Below, piece after piece: positions 33,819 to 42,644 of a DNA stretch of 64,000 nt (positions within the stretch are counted from its first letter, which is position 1; every line of letters starts with the position of its first letter). The translations under genes were made by a program, and so were the position numbers. The stretch comes from S015-6 sp964384945 (GTDB taxonomy: Bacteria; Desulfobacterota; DSWW01), in assembly GCA_964384945.1 (NCBI GenBank), contig CAYLMK010000007.1:62001-126000 (forward strand), read 5' to 3'. A model generated the notes under the pieces. That model saw only the letters and a program-made list of their open reading frames with translations, made no database searches and was not told the origin of the DNA.

Positions 33819-34661
33819 TTATCCCAACAGCGTCAGGGCCTGCTGCGGCAGCAGGTTGGCCTGGGCCAGCACGGAAGTGCCTGCCTGCATCAGGATCTGG
33901 TTCTTGACGTAGATGGCCGTCTCCAGAGCGAAGTCGGCATCCTCGATCCGCGAATTGGCGGCCGTAAAGTTCTCGGCGCTGGCCGTCAGGTTCGCGATCG
34001 TGTACTCGAGGCGGTTCTGCAGCGCGCCGATGTCGCCGCGCCGGTCGGAGAGCACCCCAATGGCGCTCAGGTCGATCACTGCCAGCGCGGACTGGGCCAG
34101 GGCCGCGGTGCTGATGCTGTCCGCGCCGGTCGTGTTCAGGCCGAGCGCGGCGGCGTCGGTATCGTTCATGGAGAACGAGAGGCGGTCGTTCGCGGTGTTC
34201 TTGAAGCCCACCTGGAACTTCACGCCCGCCCCGGAGATCGTTCCGTCCAGGAGCTTCTTGCCCGCGAACTCGGTCACGTCCGAGATACGCGTGATCTCGC
34301 TCTTCAGGGCCAGGTACTCGTCGTTCAGGTACCCGCGCTCCGTGTTCCCGAGGCTTTCGTTGGCGGCCTGCTCCGCGAGTTCCCTCATCCGCAACAGGAT
34401 GTTGCTCATTTCAAACATGCCGCCCTCGGCGGTCTGCAGGAGACTGACCGCGTCGTTGGCGTTCCGGACAGCCTGGTTGATGCTTCGGATCTGCGCCTTC
34501 AACGTGGTCGACAGGGCGAGCCCTGCCGCGTCGTCGGCTGCACGGTTGATCCGGAGGCCCGAGGAGAGGCGCTCCACCGATTTCGTCAGCGAACTCGTGC
34601 TCTTCGCCAGGTTCCGCTGAGCGGTCACGGAAGCGAGGTTCGTGTTAACGGTCATTCCCAT
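33819..34661 (-). CDS. fliC: Flagellin
   Basis: 280 aa, a short flagellin with D0/D1 ends and a small central region. The N-terminus MGMTVNTNLASVTAQRNL and SSGLRINRAADDAAGLALST, and the C-terminus AVLAQANLLPQQALTLLG, are canonical. ATG 34661 was chosen because AAGGAGGA precedes it by 8 nt. The leader holds a CsrA-type hairpin and there is a sigma-28 promoter at 34797-34823. Only one flagellin gene is in the window. Ser/Thr-rich central residues are plausible glycosylation sites for the nearby glycan island (inference). Confidence 0.96.
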   Translation of the reverse strand: MGMTVNTNLASVTAQRNLAKSTSSLTKSVERLSSGLRINRAADDAAGLALSTTLKAQIRSINQAVRNANDAVSLLQTAEGGMFEMSNILLRMRELAEQAANESLGNTERGYLNDEYLALKSEITRISDVTEFAGKKLLDGTISGAGVKFQVGFKNTANDRLSFSMNDTDAAALGLNTTGADSISTAALAQSALAVIDLSAIGVLSDRRGDIGALQNRLEYTIANLTASAENFTAANSRIEDADFALETAIYVKNQILMQAGTSVLAQANLLPQQALTLLG

Positions 34662-34668
34662 GTTCGTA

Positions 34669-34705
34669 TCCTCCTTGACGTTTTGTTGGACTGCATCCTT
34701 GCAGT
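34669..34705 (-). promoter_or_regulatory. Candidate CsrA-binding leader of fliC
   Basis: On the minus strand ACTGCA (34705-34700), AGGA loop (34699-34696), TGCAGT (34695-34690) forms a perfect 6-bp hairpin presenting AGGA. A second GGA site lies in the ribosome binding site AAGGAGGA (34676-34669), with 13 nt between the two. This is the two-site layout by which CsrA blocks flagellin translation in Bacillus subtilis. Confidence 0.7.
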
Positions 34706-34796
34706 ATGATTGGCGGACCACCGACGGCAGGCCTTGCTGATTCCGTGCTTTTCCCCCCTTTCCCGGCCGAGTTTCCGCCCAGGTCGCTACAAGTAT

Positions 34797-34823
34797 GTAT
34801 CGGTCGGGACGAGCGAAACTTTA
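34797..34823 (-). promoter_or_regulatory. Sigma-28 promoter for fliC
   Basis: TAAAGTTT (-35, perfect), 11 nt, ACCGATAC (-10; consensus GCCGATAA). The TAA of the -35 element is the fliW stop codon. The leader is about 130 nt. Confidence 0.85.
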
Positions 34824-35255
34824 GGGGGCCTCGAGGGAAATGGCGACGGTGGGTTCGGGGGAGTCGGTGACGACCTGAACCCCCTTGCGCGAGGCGGGGT
34901 CGAGCAGGAGGGGGGCCTGTACGTGGACGTGGAGGCGGCGGGTGCGGCGGTCCACGTGGAGGATCGTGCGTATTTCGGCCCGCTCTGCGTCCACCCCGCT
35001 CAACCGCTCCGGCGGCGTACCGCGCTGGACCCGCAGCTCGTAGGAGGGAAGATAGGTGCGGGGTTCGGAGACGAGGAAGGCCACGGCCGGGTCGTCCAGG
35101 GACTGAAGCCACTGGACCGAAGGGCCCTTGGAGCTGTCCAGCAGGGCGAAACGCTTCAGGTGCTCGAACCCGACGAGCCCCCGTGGGAAGGAGAAGACCC
35201 TGTCGTCCGGTACCTCGACCTTTCCGAACCGCGTGGTTTCGATTTCGAGCCTCAT
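34821..35255 (-). CDS. fliW: Flagellar assembly factor FliW
   Basis: 144 aa. It contains FGKVEVPDDRVFSFPRGLVG and FALLDSSKGPSVQWLQSLDD, the hallmark of FliW. FliW binds newly made flagellin and, when free, CsrA, relieving repression of flagellin translation. It overlaps csrA by 4 bp (ATGA) and lies directly upstream of fliC. Its stop codon is part of the fliC promoter. Confidence 0.95.
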   Translation of the reverse strand: MRLEIETTRFGKVEVPDDRVFSFPRGLVGFEHLKRFALLDSSKGPSVQWLQSLDDPAVAFLVSEPRTYLPSYELRVQRGTPPERLSGVDAERAEIRTILHVDRRTRRLHVHVQAPLLLDPASRKGVQVVTDSPEPTVAISLEAP

Positions 35256-35461
35256 AGGGAATCGATGTCCTCGTCTTTGGCCTGCGAGGCCTCCAGGTTG
35301 GCGGCCCGGACCCGCTCGTAGACCTCGTCCCGGAGAATGGTCTTGTCCTCGGGCGCGCTGATTCCGATCCGGACCTGGTTTTCCTTGACTTCGAGCAGGC
35401 GGATGCGGATGTCGTCTCCGATCCAGATCCCCTCCCCGGGCTTCCTGGTCAGTACGAGCAT
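35252..35461 (-). CDS. csrA: Carbon storage regulator CsrA
   Basis: 69 aa. MLVLTRKPGEGIWIGDDIRI is the RNA-binding CsrA signature, with GISAPEDKTILRDEVYE following. CsrA binds GGA motifs in mRNA leaders. It is coupled to fliW by overlapping stop and start codons. The fliC leader just downstream carries a matching hairpin, so flagellin is the obvious target here. Confidence 0.97.
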   Translation of the reverse strand: MLVLTRKPGEGIWIGDDIRIRLLEVKENQVRIGISAPEDKTILRDEVYERVRAANLEASQAKDEDIDSL

Positions 35462-35494
35462 GGGCCTCCCCGGGCCGTCGGTCGGGCTTGGTGT

Positions 35495-36385
35495 CTAGAG
35501 CATGGTCAGGGTCTGGAGGATCGTCTTGGTGGCGCTTACGGACGCGGTCAGGGCCTGCTGATACCAGGTCAGCTGTGTGGCAGCCTGGATCAGATCCACG
35601 TCCTCTTCCTGGGAGATGAAGCCTTGCATGGAGGCAAGCATGTCCCCCAGCCGGGATTCGGTCTGATCGAGTTGATTCGCCCTTGCGCCGAGTTCCGATA
35701 CGCTCGCCGTGATCTGGGACAGGGCCCTGTCCAGGCCGTCGAGGGTCGATTGCACGGCTTCCGCGTCCCCGTTCTCCAGGGCGTCTCCGAGGGCTTGCAT
35801 GACGCCGAAGATGTCCACGTCCCCCTGGAAGACTTCGCTGCCCACGAGGCCGACGGGCATCGACTCGCCCGGAGAGATCTCCACGCGGAAGATCCCCTCG
35901 TCGCCCTGATAAAGACCGTCGGCATCGAAGGCCGGTTGATCCGTCTTGAACCCGGAAAAGATGTAGCGGACTCCCCCCCCCATGCCTCCGGACCAGGAGG
36001 CATTCGCGAGGGAGAGCATCTGATCCCGCAGTTGCCGGACCTCGCTCGCGCTCGCGGCGAGGCTGTCGGCGCCCAGGGTGCCCGAGGCGCCCTGCAGCGC
36101 GAGTTCCTTGGCACGGCTCACCAGGTTCGCAGCCGACTGGAGCGCGGACTCGGCCTCCGCCAGGTATCCCTGGGAGGATGCGATGTTGCTCTTGAATTGG
36201 TTGAGCGTTCGTTCCATGCTCTTGTAATGCACGCACCGGGTGAAGGCGGGCGGGTTGTCTCCGGGCCTTCTCAGCTTCTTTCCCGTCAGGACCGTCTCTT
36301 CCGCATCATACAGCTTCTGCAGGTTCTCCATCAAACGCCGCTCTGCGGTGTGATAGAGCCCGGGCGTGGAAATTCGGAATCCCAT
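35495..36385 (-). CDS. flgL: Flagellar hook-filament junction protein FlgL
   Basis: 296 aa. MGFRISTPGLYHTAERRLME and LRRPGDNPPAFTRCV are the FlgL N-terminus, and DVDLIQAATQLTWYQQALTA the C-terminal helix. It forms the second junction layer below the filament. It follows flgK by 20 bp and precedes csrA by 33 bp in the flgM-fliW unit. Confidence 0.95.
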   Translation of the reverse strand: MGFRISTPGLYHTAERRLMENLQKLYDAEETVLTGKKLRRPGDNPPAFTRCVHYKSMERTLNQFKSNIASSQGYLAEAESALQSAANLVSRAKELALQGASGTLGADSLAASASEVRQLRDQMLSLANASWSGGMGGGVRYIFSGFKTDQPAFDADGLYQGDEGIFRVEISPGESMPVGLVGSEVFQGDVDIFGVMQALGDALENGDAEAVQSTLDGLDRALSQITASVSELGARANQLDQTESRLGDMLASMQGFISQEEDVDLIQAATQLTWYQQALTASVSATKTILQTLTML

Positions 36386-36405
36386 GGTCGGCCTCTCCGC
36401 GCGGA

Positions 36406-38049
36406 TCAGATCTCAAAGAGATGGTCCATCATTTCATCGACGACCTGCAGGTACCTTGCGGCCGCCTGGTAGGCATTCTGAAACATGAGCAGGCGAAGCT
36501 CCTCCTCCTCCAGGGAGACCCCGGAGACGCTCTGCCGGTACGCGTCCATGGATTCATACAGAACCTTCTTTGCGTCCGCCATGCGGCCTGCATCCAGGAC
36601 GAGCGAACCCGCATCCGCGACCAGCGACTGGTAGAAGCCGCCGAGCGACGTGGTTCCGTTCGCCAGGACGTTCTCGTTCTTCAGGGAGGCCAGGGCCAGG
36701 GCGTTTCGGTTGTCTCCCGGCAGGGCGTCCGGGTCCTGGGCGGCCGCGATCTCAAGGGGGTCGTCCAGCGCGACATCGATCTCGCGCGCCATCCCGTCGG
36801 TGACACTCACCCGGAAGATGTCCCCGGCCGAGGGAGCCCCCCCGGCGTCGGCGAGCACCACACGGATGCCCTCGAATTCGATCGGGCTTCCGGACGAGTA
36901 GGCGAGGCCTCCGGCGACGGTCGCCTCATCCGTCACGTTGACGATCGAGAAGGTGTCCGGAGCTGTGAACCGGATCTCATAGTCGTCCAGGGTGAGCAGA
37001 GAGGCGTCCGTGACTTCCCGCAGGATGCAGTCGGCCCCCCCATGATTCGCGGAAGAAGGGCCGCAGGAAACGCTCAGGGGCGCAAAGAAGTCCCTCCCCG
37101 TCGCGCCCCCGAGGTCGTAGCCGGAGGCATGGAGGAGATTGACCTCCTTGACCAGGGCTGCGGCCAGGCGGTCCAGGTCGTCCTGGAAGCGGCTCACCTG
37201 ATCGCGCGCCTCGAGGACCCCCCGGACCCTGCCTGCCTGGATGTCCTCCGTGATGTCCGTTCCCAGGACAGAGAGGCGGTAGAAGTCGTTGTTGGAGACG
37301 TCCTTGAGAAGCTCGAGGGAGTGGAACTGCCCGTCCTCCACCAGGGGCTGGCCGCCGGCCGCGAGCACGGTGACCGCACCCGAAGGCTGTCCGATGACCG
37401 TCACGTTCAGGTACCCGGAGAGCTCCTGGACCAGGCGGTCCCGCTGGTCGAGCAGGTCGTTCGGAGGCGACTGGGAGCCCGTGTTTCGGAGGATTTCGCG
37501 GTTCAGGCCCGCGATCTCCTCCCCCAGGCGGTTGACCTCCTGCTGGTACCCCTCCATCTGCGAGTTGAAATAGGCAATCTCGCTCTGCAGGGAGCTGTTC
37601 AGGCTGCGGAAGGCCGCAGCCAGTTCTTCCGCTCTGGCAAGCACGACGTTCCGTTCCGGCAGGCTCGACGGGTTGAGCGAGAGGTCCTGCCAGGCATGGA
37701 AGAAGTCATCCATGAGGGCGCCCAGATTGCTCTCGTCCGAGGGGTAGAGCAGGGACTCGATGCGCGTGTAGATCTGCTCCCGCATCGCGTAGTCTTCCGC
37801 GGCCGCGAAGGCGCTGTTTGTCTGGAATCCGAGGAAGGGATCATAGATCCGCTCGACGCCCAGGATCGACACCCCGGTTCCGAACGGCACGCCTCCGATC
37901 GAAACGGAAACGCCGGGCCCGTAAACCGCCCTCTGCCGGGAGTAGTTGGGCGTGTTGACGTTCGCGATGTTGTTGCCCGTGACCTCGAGCCCGAACTGTG
38001 CGGCATTCAGGGCCGTCCGGCCGATATCGTACAGGTTGTTGATGCTCAC
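36406..38049 (-). CDS. flgK: Flagellar hook-filament junction protein FlgK
   Basis: 547 aa. It has INNLYDIGRTALNAAQFGLE at the N-terminus, NNIANVNTPNYSRQRA, and the C-terminal SLEEEELRLLMFQNAYQAAA. These are the D0/D1 helices typical of FlgK (first junction layer). Its length is typical. The start overlaps the flgN stop by 4 bp. Confidence 0.96.
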   Translation of the reverse strand: MSINNLYDIGRTALNAAQFGLEVTGNNIANVNTPNYSRQRAVYGPGVSVSIGGVPFGTGVSILGVERIYDPFLGFQTNSAFAAAEDYAMREQIYTRIESLLYPSDESNLGALMDDFFHAWQDLSLNPSSLPERNVVLARAEELAAAFRSLNSSLQSEIAYFNSQMEGYQQEVNRLGEEIAGLNREILRNTGSQSPPNDLLDQRDRLVQELSGYLNVTVIGQPSGAVTVLAAGGQPLVEDGQFHSLELLKDVSNNDFYRLSVLGTDITEDIQAGRVRGVLEARDQVSRFQDDLDRLAAALVKEVNLLHASGYDLGGATGRDFFAPLSVSCGPSSANHGGADCILREVTDASLLTLDDYEIRFTAPDTFSIVNVTDEATVAGGLAYSSGSPIEFEGIRVVLADAGGAPSAGDIFRVSVTDGMAREIDVALDDPLEIAAAQDPDALPGDNRNALALASLKNENVLANGTTSLGGFYQSLVADAGSLVLDAGRMADAKKVLYESMDAYRQSVSGVSLEEEELRLLMFQNAYQAAARYLQVVDEMMDHLFEI

Positions 38050-38450
38050 GGAGCCCTCATTCTTCCGTTGCGGTCATAGGTCGCGTTCCGGGAAAACGCA
38101 CTGCGAAAGAAGCCGATCAGATCCCCGACTCGTTCCGACTGCTCTTCGAGAACGCGCTCGTGCACCCTGCTCTGCTCACGGATATCGGAGACCAGGGCGT
38201 TCCGCAAGCGGAGAAGCTCCCGGAAGGCGTCGGTCCCTTCCCCGGCCCCGGGGTCGGACAGGCGGGGCAGGCTGCGCCTTCTCTCCTGCAGCCTGTCGAG
38301 ACGCCTGACCAGGCCCTCTTTTTCCCGGACCAGCCGCAGCAGGCCCTCCCCGTTCATCCGGGCCAGGCACTCCCGCTCGGCCTTCATCAGGCCCTGCAGG
38401 CATCTGAGTTGCTCGATTTCCTCTTCGAGAATGGCCTTTCTCTCTCCCAT
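38046..38450 (-). CDS. flgN: FlgN-like chaperone for FlgK/FlgL
   Basis: 134 aa, long helical protein (AILEEEIEQLRCLQGLMKAE) of FlgN type, placed between flgM and flgK as in many bacteria. It keeps FlgK and FlgL soluble before export. Sequence conservation is low, so the call leans on position. It is linked to flgK by a 4-bp overlap. Confidence 0.82.
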   Translation of the reverse strand: MGERKAILEEEIEQLRCLQGLMKAERECLARMNGEGLLRLVREKEGLVRRLDRLQERRRSLPRLSDPGAGEGTDAFRELLRLRNALVSDIREQSRVHERVLEEQSERVGDLIGFFRSAFSRNATYDRNGRMRAP

Positions 38451-38456
38451 CGCAGG

Positions 38457-38765
38457 TTACTCTCCTCCGGATTCCTGCAAGGCCTGCGCGAGCATCTTCT
38501 CGGCAACCTTCCCGCTTTCGAAGCGGTAGGTACCCTCGCGGATCCTCTTCTGGAGCCTCTCGACGATCTCGGCCCGGACCCCCTCCTCATCGGGGACTCT
38601 CGCCTGTCTTTCGAGTTCCATCAGGCGGAGCGCGTCTTTGGACAGCTGTACGCGGTCCTGGTACCGGGTCCCTGCCTTCGTGGGCTTCTCGGCGGGCTTT
38701 CGGGAGGATTTTACGGATTCGGCGGAAATCTCCAGGCTCTTTTTGTCGATGGAGTAGATCTTCAT
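38457..38765 (-). CDS. flgM: Anti-sigma-28 factor FlgM
   Basis: 102 aa. The unstructured N-terminal half is Lys/Ser-rich. The C-terminal sigma-binding part is DRVQLSKDALRLMELERQAR and RIREGTYRFESGKVAEKMLA. FlgM holds FliA until the hook is complete and then is exported. It lies behind a sigma-28-like promoter, giving autoregulation, and starts the flgM-flgN-flgK-flgL-csrA-fliW unit. Confidence 0.93.
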   Translation of the reverse strand: MKIYSIDKKSLEISAESVKSSRKPAEKPTKAGTRYQDRVQLSKDALRLMELERQARVPDEEGVRAEIVERLQKRIREGTYRFESGKVAEKMLAQALQESGGE

Positions 38766-38849
38766 CGCGTCCTCTCCTCGTCTCTGCAGAGGTGCGTTCC
38801 GACCCTCGCGCCGGGCGAAGCCGGCCGGGACGGTTCCGTCTCCATAGAG

Positions 38850-38877
38850 TTATCGGTCCATCGGGTCGAGACCTTTA
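38850..38877 (-). promoter_or_regulatory. Sigma-28 promoter for flgM
   Basis: TAAA (38877-38874), 16-nt gap (one more than the usual 15), ACCGATAA (38857-38850; 7 of 8 to GCCGATAA). The final TAA is the stop codon of the rod-binding gene upstream. The leader is about 78 nt. Confidence 0.7.
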
Positions 38878-39218
38878 GGGAACCCCCCTGGCCGAACCGC
38901 TCCCGGAGCGTTGCTAACCTCCGAATCCGACGAGTTTTTCTCCCTCGATGCCGATTGCGCCCACTTCATCACCTGCTCTTTGATCCCGATGCCCCCGGCC
39001 CGGGCGACCGCCTCCGCCAGGGCCTGATCCATCAGGGCGAGGTAGTTGTCCATGCCGAGTCCAGAACGGACCCCGAAATCCTTGCAGAGGCTCTCCCGCA
39101 TGGACCGGACGAGTTCGGAAATGAATACCGCCTCGAAAGATTCCGCAACCTTTTCCACGGGTGCGTTCTTCAGCCCGCAGAGCGAATCGAATCCCAAGCC
39201 CTCGATCAAGGACACCAT
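38850..39218 (-). CDS. flgJ: Rod-binding protein, FlgJ N-terminal domain only
   Basis: 122 aa. It shows VEKVAESFEAVFISELVRSM and GLGMDNYLALMDQALAEAVA, the rod-cap part of FlgJ. The C-terminal muramidase domain found in enterobacteria is absent, as usual in deltaproteobacteria. A separate peptidoglycan hydrolase is therefore expected elsewhere. It lies 10 bp after flgI. Confidence 0.9.
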   Translation of the reverse strand: MVSLIEGLGFDSLCGLKNAPVEKVAESFEAVFISELVRSMRESLCKDFGVRSGLGMDNYLALMDQALAEAVARAGGIGIKEQVMKWAQSASREKNSSDSEVSNAPGAVRPGGFPKGLDPMDR

Positions 39219-39228
39219 GCATTGTTCC

Positions 39229-40341
39229 TCACATGATGATAAGTTCCGCGCTCAGGGCCCCCGCGTTTTGCATGGCCTGCAGGATGGCGATCAGGTCCCT
39301 GGGGGTGACGCCCACCGCGTTCAGGGCCCTGACGACCTCCCCGAGGGAGACCCCTTCCGGAAGCACCATCAGGTGGGACTCCTGCTCCTCCACGGAGACG
39401 TCCCGGTTTTTCACGGTCCTCGTCTGCCCTCCGGAGCTGAACGGGCCCGGCTGGGAGACATCGGTCTCCTCCTGAATGACAACGCTCAATCCTCCGTGCG
39501 AGACAGCCACGGTGGAGATGCGCACGTTCTCTCCCATGACCACGGTCCCGGTCCTCTCGTTGACAACCACCCGGGCGGGCCCGTCCTCGGCGACCTCCAG
39601 GGTCTCCAGTCGGGCGATGTAGTCCACGACCCGGCTCCGGTAGAATTCCGGCACGTCCACCACAACGGTCCGCGCATCCTCGGGAAAGGCCACCTCCGTG
39701 CCGATTCCGGCGTTCATGGCCCTTGCCACCGCCTCCGAGGTCGAGAAATCCGGATTGCGCAGCACGAAATGCAGCCGCTCCCTCATCTGGAACGGAACGA
39801 TCACCTCCTTCTCGACCACGGCGCCCGACGGCACTGTGCCCACGGTCGGATGGTTCTTCGTTTCCTGGTCCCCTCCGGCACCGGCGGAGAACCCTCCGGT
39901 CGAGATCGGGCCCTGCGCCAGGGCATAGGTATCGCCGTCGACCCCGGTCAGGGGGGTCATCAGAAGCGTTCCTCCCTGCAGACTCTTGGCGTCTCCGATC
40001 GAGGAAACCAGAACGTCAAGCCGCATCCCGGCCCGGGCGAACGCAGGCAGTTCGGCCGTGACCATCACGGCGGCGACGTTCTTCACCTTGACCTGGTTCG
40101 GATCCACGTTGATCCCGATCTTCGAGAGCATGTTCGTCAGGCTCTGGATCGTGAATTCGGTCCCCTGCTTGTCTCCGGTCCCGTTCAAGCCCACCACGAG
40201 GCCGTACCCGAACAACTGATTCCCCCGGACACCGACCACCTTTGTGATGTCCTTGATCCGGGCGCCGCCGGCCGCCTGCGGAAAAAGAAGCAAGGCCGCG
40301 GTCAGCAGCAGAAGCCCCCCGGTCCACCTTCGCACCCTCAT
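39229..40341 (-). CDS. flgI: Flagellar P-ring protein FlgI
   Basis: 370 aa. The signal peptide GLLLLTAALLLFPQAAGGA precedes the canonical VGVRGNQLFGYGLVVGLNGT. The P-ring in the peptidoglycan layer is assembled in the periplasm. ATG 40341 is preferred over longer in-frame options because AAGGAAGGA lies upstream and the signal peptide begins there. FlgI and FlgH together indicate a Gram-negative envelope. Confidence 0.97.
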   Translation of the reverse strand: MRVRRWTGGLLLLTAALLLFPQAAGGARIKDITKVVGVRGNQLFGYGLVVGLNGTGDKQGTEFTIQSLTNMLSKIGINVDPNQVKVKNVAAVMVTAELPAFARAGMRLDVLVSSIGDAKSLQGGTLLMTPLTGVDGDTYALAQGPISTGGFSAGAGGDQETKNHPTVGTVPSGAVVEKEVIVPFQMRERLHFVLRNPDFSTSEAVARAMNAGIGTEVAFPEDARTVVVDVPEFYRSRVVDYIARLETLEVAEDGPARVVVNERTGTVVMGENVRISTVAVSHGGLSVVIQEETDVSQPGPFSSGGQTRTVKNRDVSVEEQESHLMVLPEGVSLGEVVRALNAVGVTPRDLIAILQAMQNAGALSAELIIM

Positions 40342-40424
40342 GCGAGCATCCTTCCTTGTCGATTCAAACCGATACCGGCTTTCGAGCCGAGCCGGCCGGA
40401 GCATCCACGACACCCGCCCGGCGG

Positions 40425-41111
40425 CTAGATGGGCCATAGCCAGTCCAGGATCCGGGTGAACCACCCCGGGCCCTCCGTATCGCCCAGAACGCCTTTGCCC
40501 GAGTAATGAATCCGGGCTTCCGCGATCTGCGTCGAGAGAATGGTATTGTAGACGGAGATATCCTCGGGCCGGATCGTGCCGTCCAGTTCGACGAACTGCT
40601 TCTCCCGGTTCACCTTGATTTCCCGCTTCGCCCGGATGCGCAGATTCCCGTTGGGCATCCTCTCGACCACGGTCGCCGACACGGTGGAGGTCAGCTTGTC
40701 CTTCCTCACCGTACTGCCCGACCCCTTGAAATCCCTGGTGTAGTCCCCCTTCACGGTCGGAGAGAAGGGCTGCCCGGAGGCGAGGAAGCTCGCCATGCCG
40801 AAGCTCTGCGGAAGGCCGAACAGATCATCGATGCCGGCGTCCAGGTTCGACGTCTTGCCTGTCTCTGTGCCCGACTCCTGGCTCGCCGTGGACTCCTCGA
40901 TGATCTTGACCGTTACGATGTCTCCCACGTTCCTTGCCCGGCGGTCCCCGAAATGGTTCGCCGAGCCCTGCTGCCAGATCGAGCCGCTCGGTATCTCCGC
41001 GACCCGGGGCGGGCTCGCCGCCGCCTCGGGCGCCGCCGCCGGGCCCTGCGTATGAGCACAGCCCAGCGATGCGAGCATGAGGAGTACACACCAACCCGCC
41101 TTGGTTCTCAT
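40425..41111 (-). CDS. flgH: Flagellar L-ring lipoprotein FlgH
   Basis: 228 aa. The signal peptide ends in a lipobox (LASLGC). SIWQQGSANHFGDRRARNVG, VKIIEESTASQES and a C-terminal IRPEDISVYNTILSTQIAEA are diagnostic. It forms the outer-membrane ring around the rod. Its start overlaps the flgA stop by 4 bp; ATG 41111 fits the signal peptide. Confidence 0.97.
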   Translation of the reverse strand: MRTKAGWCVLLMLASLGCAHTQGPAAAPEAAASPPRVAEIPSGSIWQQGSANHFGDRRARNVGDIVTVKIIEESTASQESGTETGKTSNLDAGIDDLFGLPQSFGMASFLASGQPFSPTVKGDYTRDFKGSGSTVRKDKLTSTVSATVVERMPNGNLRIRAKREIKVNREKQFVELDGTIRPEDISVYNTILSTQIAEARIHYSGKGVLGDTEGPGWFTRILDWLWPI

Positions 41112-41815
41112 CTCGGATCCTCCCGGAAGGAAGCCGATACGGTGTTCGCGTCCAGCAGAGTCGCATAGATCTCCCTGCCGGACGCCGTGTTCAATACCTT
41201 CACCCGGTCGCCCGGGTTCCCGGACTCGAGGAGCTTCCCGGGAGCCTCTACACGAACGGACCCGGCGCGCGCCACGATCACGACCGCATTGCCGCGCCTG
41301 GGGCCCCCCTGTTGACCTATGTGCCAGGACTTCAGGCATGCGCCCTTGGAGACGGGCCTCTGGACCCGCTTGCCGATGACCTCGCCCAAGCCTTCGTACA
41401 GATCCTCCTGGCTTCGCCAGCCCTCCCGCGTCTCGATACGCACGTCCTGCGTTTCAATCACGTGCCCGATCGGCAGGGTCCGGCAAGCCACCACCACGGG
41501 ACATGCCCGCCGAAGATAGGAGGTGATCCAGAGCGTCTGCGATTCTCCGGTGTGCGCCTCGATGCGCATCCGTACCGGCGTCGTCTCCCCCCAGCGGGCG
41601 CCCGGGGCCAGTTCGACCGCCAGGATCCTTCCCTGGATCGGCAGAGGATCCCCCTTGCGGAGTTCCCAACGCTCGACATCCACGCCCGCAGGGCCGTCAT
41701 CCCGGACGTAGGAGAGCAGCGCATCGCGCACCTCCTTCTCCGTGATCTGTCCGGCCTCGCTCGCGGAGGGGAGCGTGAGGAGCAGCAACATCAGGAACAA
41801 ACAGGTTCTCGACAT
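41108..41815 (-). CDS. flgA: Flagellar P-ring assembly chaperone FlgA
   Basis: 235 aa. After a signal peptide (FLMLLLLTLPSASEAG), the C-terminal SAF-type domain shows LPIGHVIETQDVRIETREG and KVLNTASGREIYATLLDANT. FlgA is a periplasmic chaperone for FlgI. It overlaps flgH by 4 bp and follows flgG by 1 bp. Confidence 0.94.
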   Translation of the reverse strand: MSRTCLFLMLLLLTLPSASEAGQITEKEVRDALLSYVRDDGPAGVDVERWELRKGDPLPIQGRILAVELAPGARWGETTPVRMRIEAHTGESQTLWITSYLRRACPVVVACRTLPIGHVIETQDVRIETREGWRSQEDLYEGLGEVIGKRVQRPVSKGACLKSWHIGQQGGPRRGNAVVIVARAGSVRVEAPGKLLESGNPGDRVKVLNTASGREIYATLLDANTVSASFREDPR

Positions 41816-41816
41816 G

Positions 41817-42605
41817 TTACCTTCTCAGGTTGTTCACGGTTTGAATCATCTCGTCGGCGGTCTGAATCGCCTTTGAGTTCATCTCGTAGGCGCGCTGGCT
41901 GATGATCATCTTGACCATCTCCTCGACCACGTTCACGTTGGACATCTCCAGGAAGCCCTGGGAGATCAATCCGATTCCCTCTTCGCCCGGAACACCCGCA
42001 ATCTCGTCCCCGGAGGCCTCCGTGGCCACAAAGAGGTTCTGGCCGATAGGCCGCATGCCGCCCGGATTGATGAACTTGGCCAGTTCGATGGACCCGATCT
42101 CGGTCGGGACCTCGGAGCCGCCCTGCACGACGGAGACGATCCCGTCCGAGCTGATGGAAACGCTTCTCGTGTCGTCCGGAATGCTGATTTCCGGGTCGAT
42201 CGGGTATCCGGTCGGCGTGACGAGCCTTCCGTCCCGATCGATCTTGAAAGACCCGTTGCGTGTGTAGGCGGTATCCCCGTTCGGCAGCAGAATCTTGAAG
42301 AAGCCCTCCCCCTCGACCGCCAGGTCCAGGGGGTTGCCCGTCTGTTCCAGGTTGCCCGTGGAGAAGATCTTCTGCGTGGCGGCGGGCCGCACGCCGAGCC
42401 CCACGTGCAGGCCTGTCGGGAGCTGCGTGTTCGGGGACGACGCGGCCCCCGGAAGCCGGACTTCCTGGTAGAGAAGCTCTTCGAAATCGGCCCGGGTCTT
42501 CTTGAACCCCACCGTGTTCACGTTGGCCAGGTTGTTGGAGATCACGTCGAGATTGAGCTGCTGACCCGCCATGCCCGTCGCCGCGATCCACATGGAGCGC
42601 ATCAT
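41817..42605 (-). CDS. flgG: Distal rod protein FlgG
   Basis: 262 aa. It has MRSMWIAATGMAGQQLNLDV, the NNLANVNTVGFKKTRADFE motif, and the C-terminal LEMSNVNVVEEMVKMIISQR, matching FlgG in length and motif spacing. It forms the distal rod through the rings. Confidence 0.97.
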   Translation of the reverse strand: MMRSMWIAATGMAGQQLNLDVISNNLANVNTVGFKKTRADFEELLYQEVRLPGAASSPNTQLPTGLHVGLGVRPAATQKIFSTGNLEQTGNPLDLAVEGEGFFKILLPNGDTAYTRNGSFKIDRDGRLVTPTGYPIDPEISIPDDTRSVSISSDGIVSVVQGGSEVPTEIGSIELAKFINPGGMRPIGQNLFVATEASGDEIAGVPGEEGIGLISQGFLEMSNVNVVEEMVKMIISQRAYEMNSKAIQTADEMIQTVNNLRR

Positions 42606-42644
42606 GCCCGTCTACCTCCGTCTAGACATGTTCAGCCGAAGACC

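Noticed and set aside
34735..34760. A possible sigma-54 site in the fliC leader (AAGCACGGAATCAGCA on the minus strand)
   Set aside because: It lacks the TG of the -24 element and the TT of the -12; the sigma-28 promoter explains fliC expression better.
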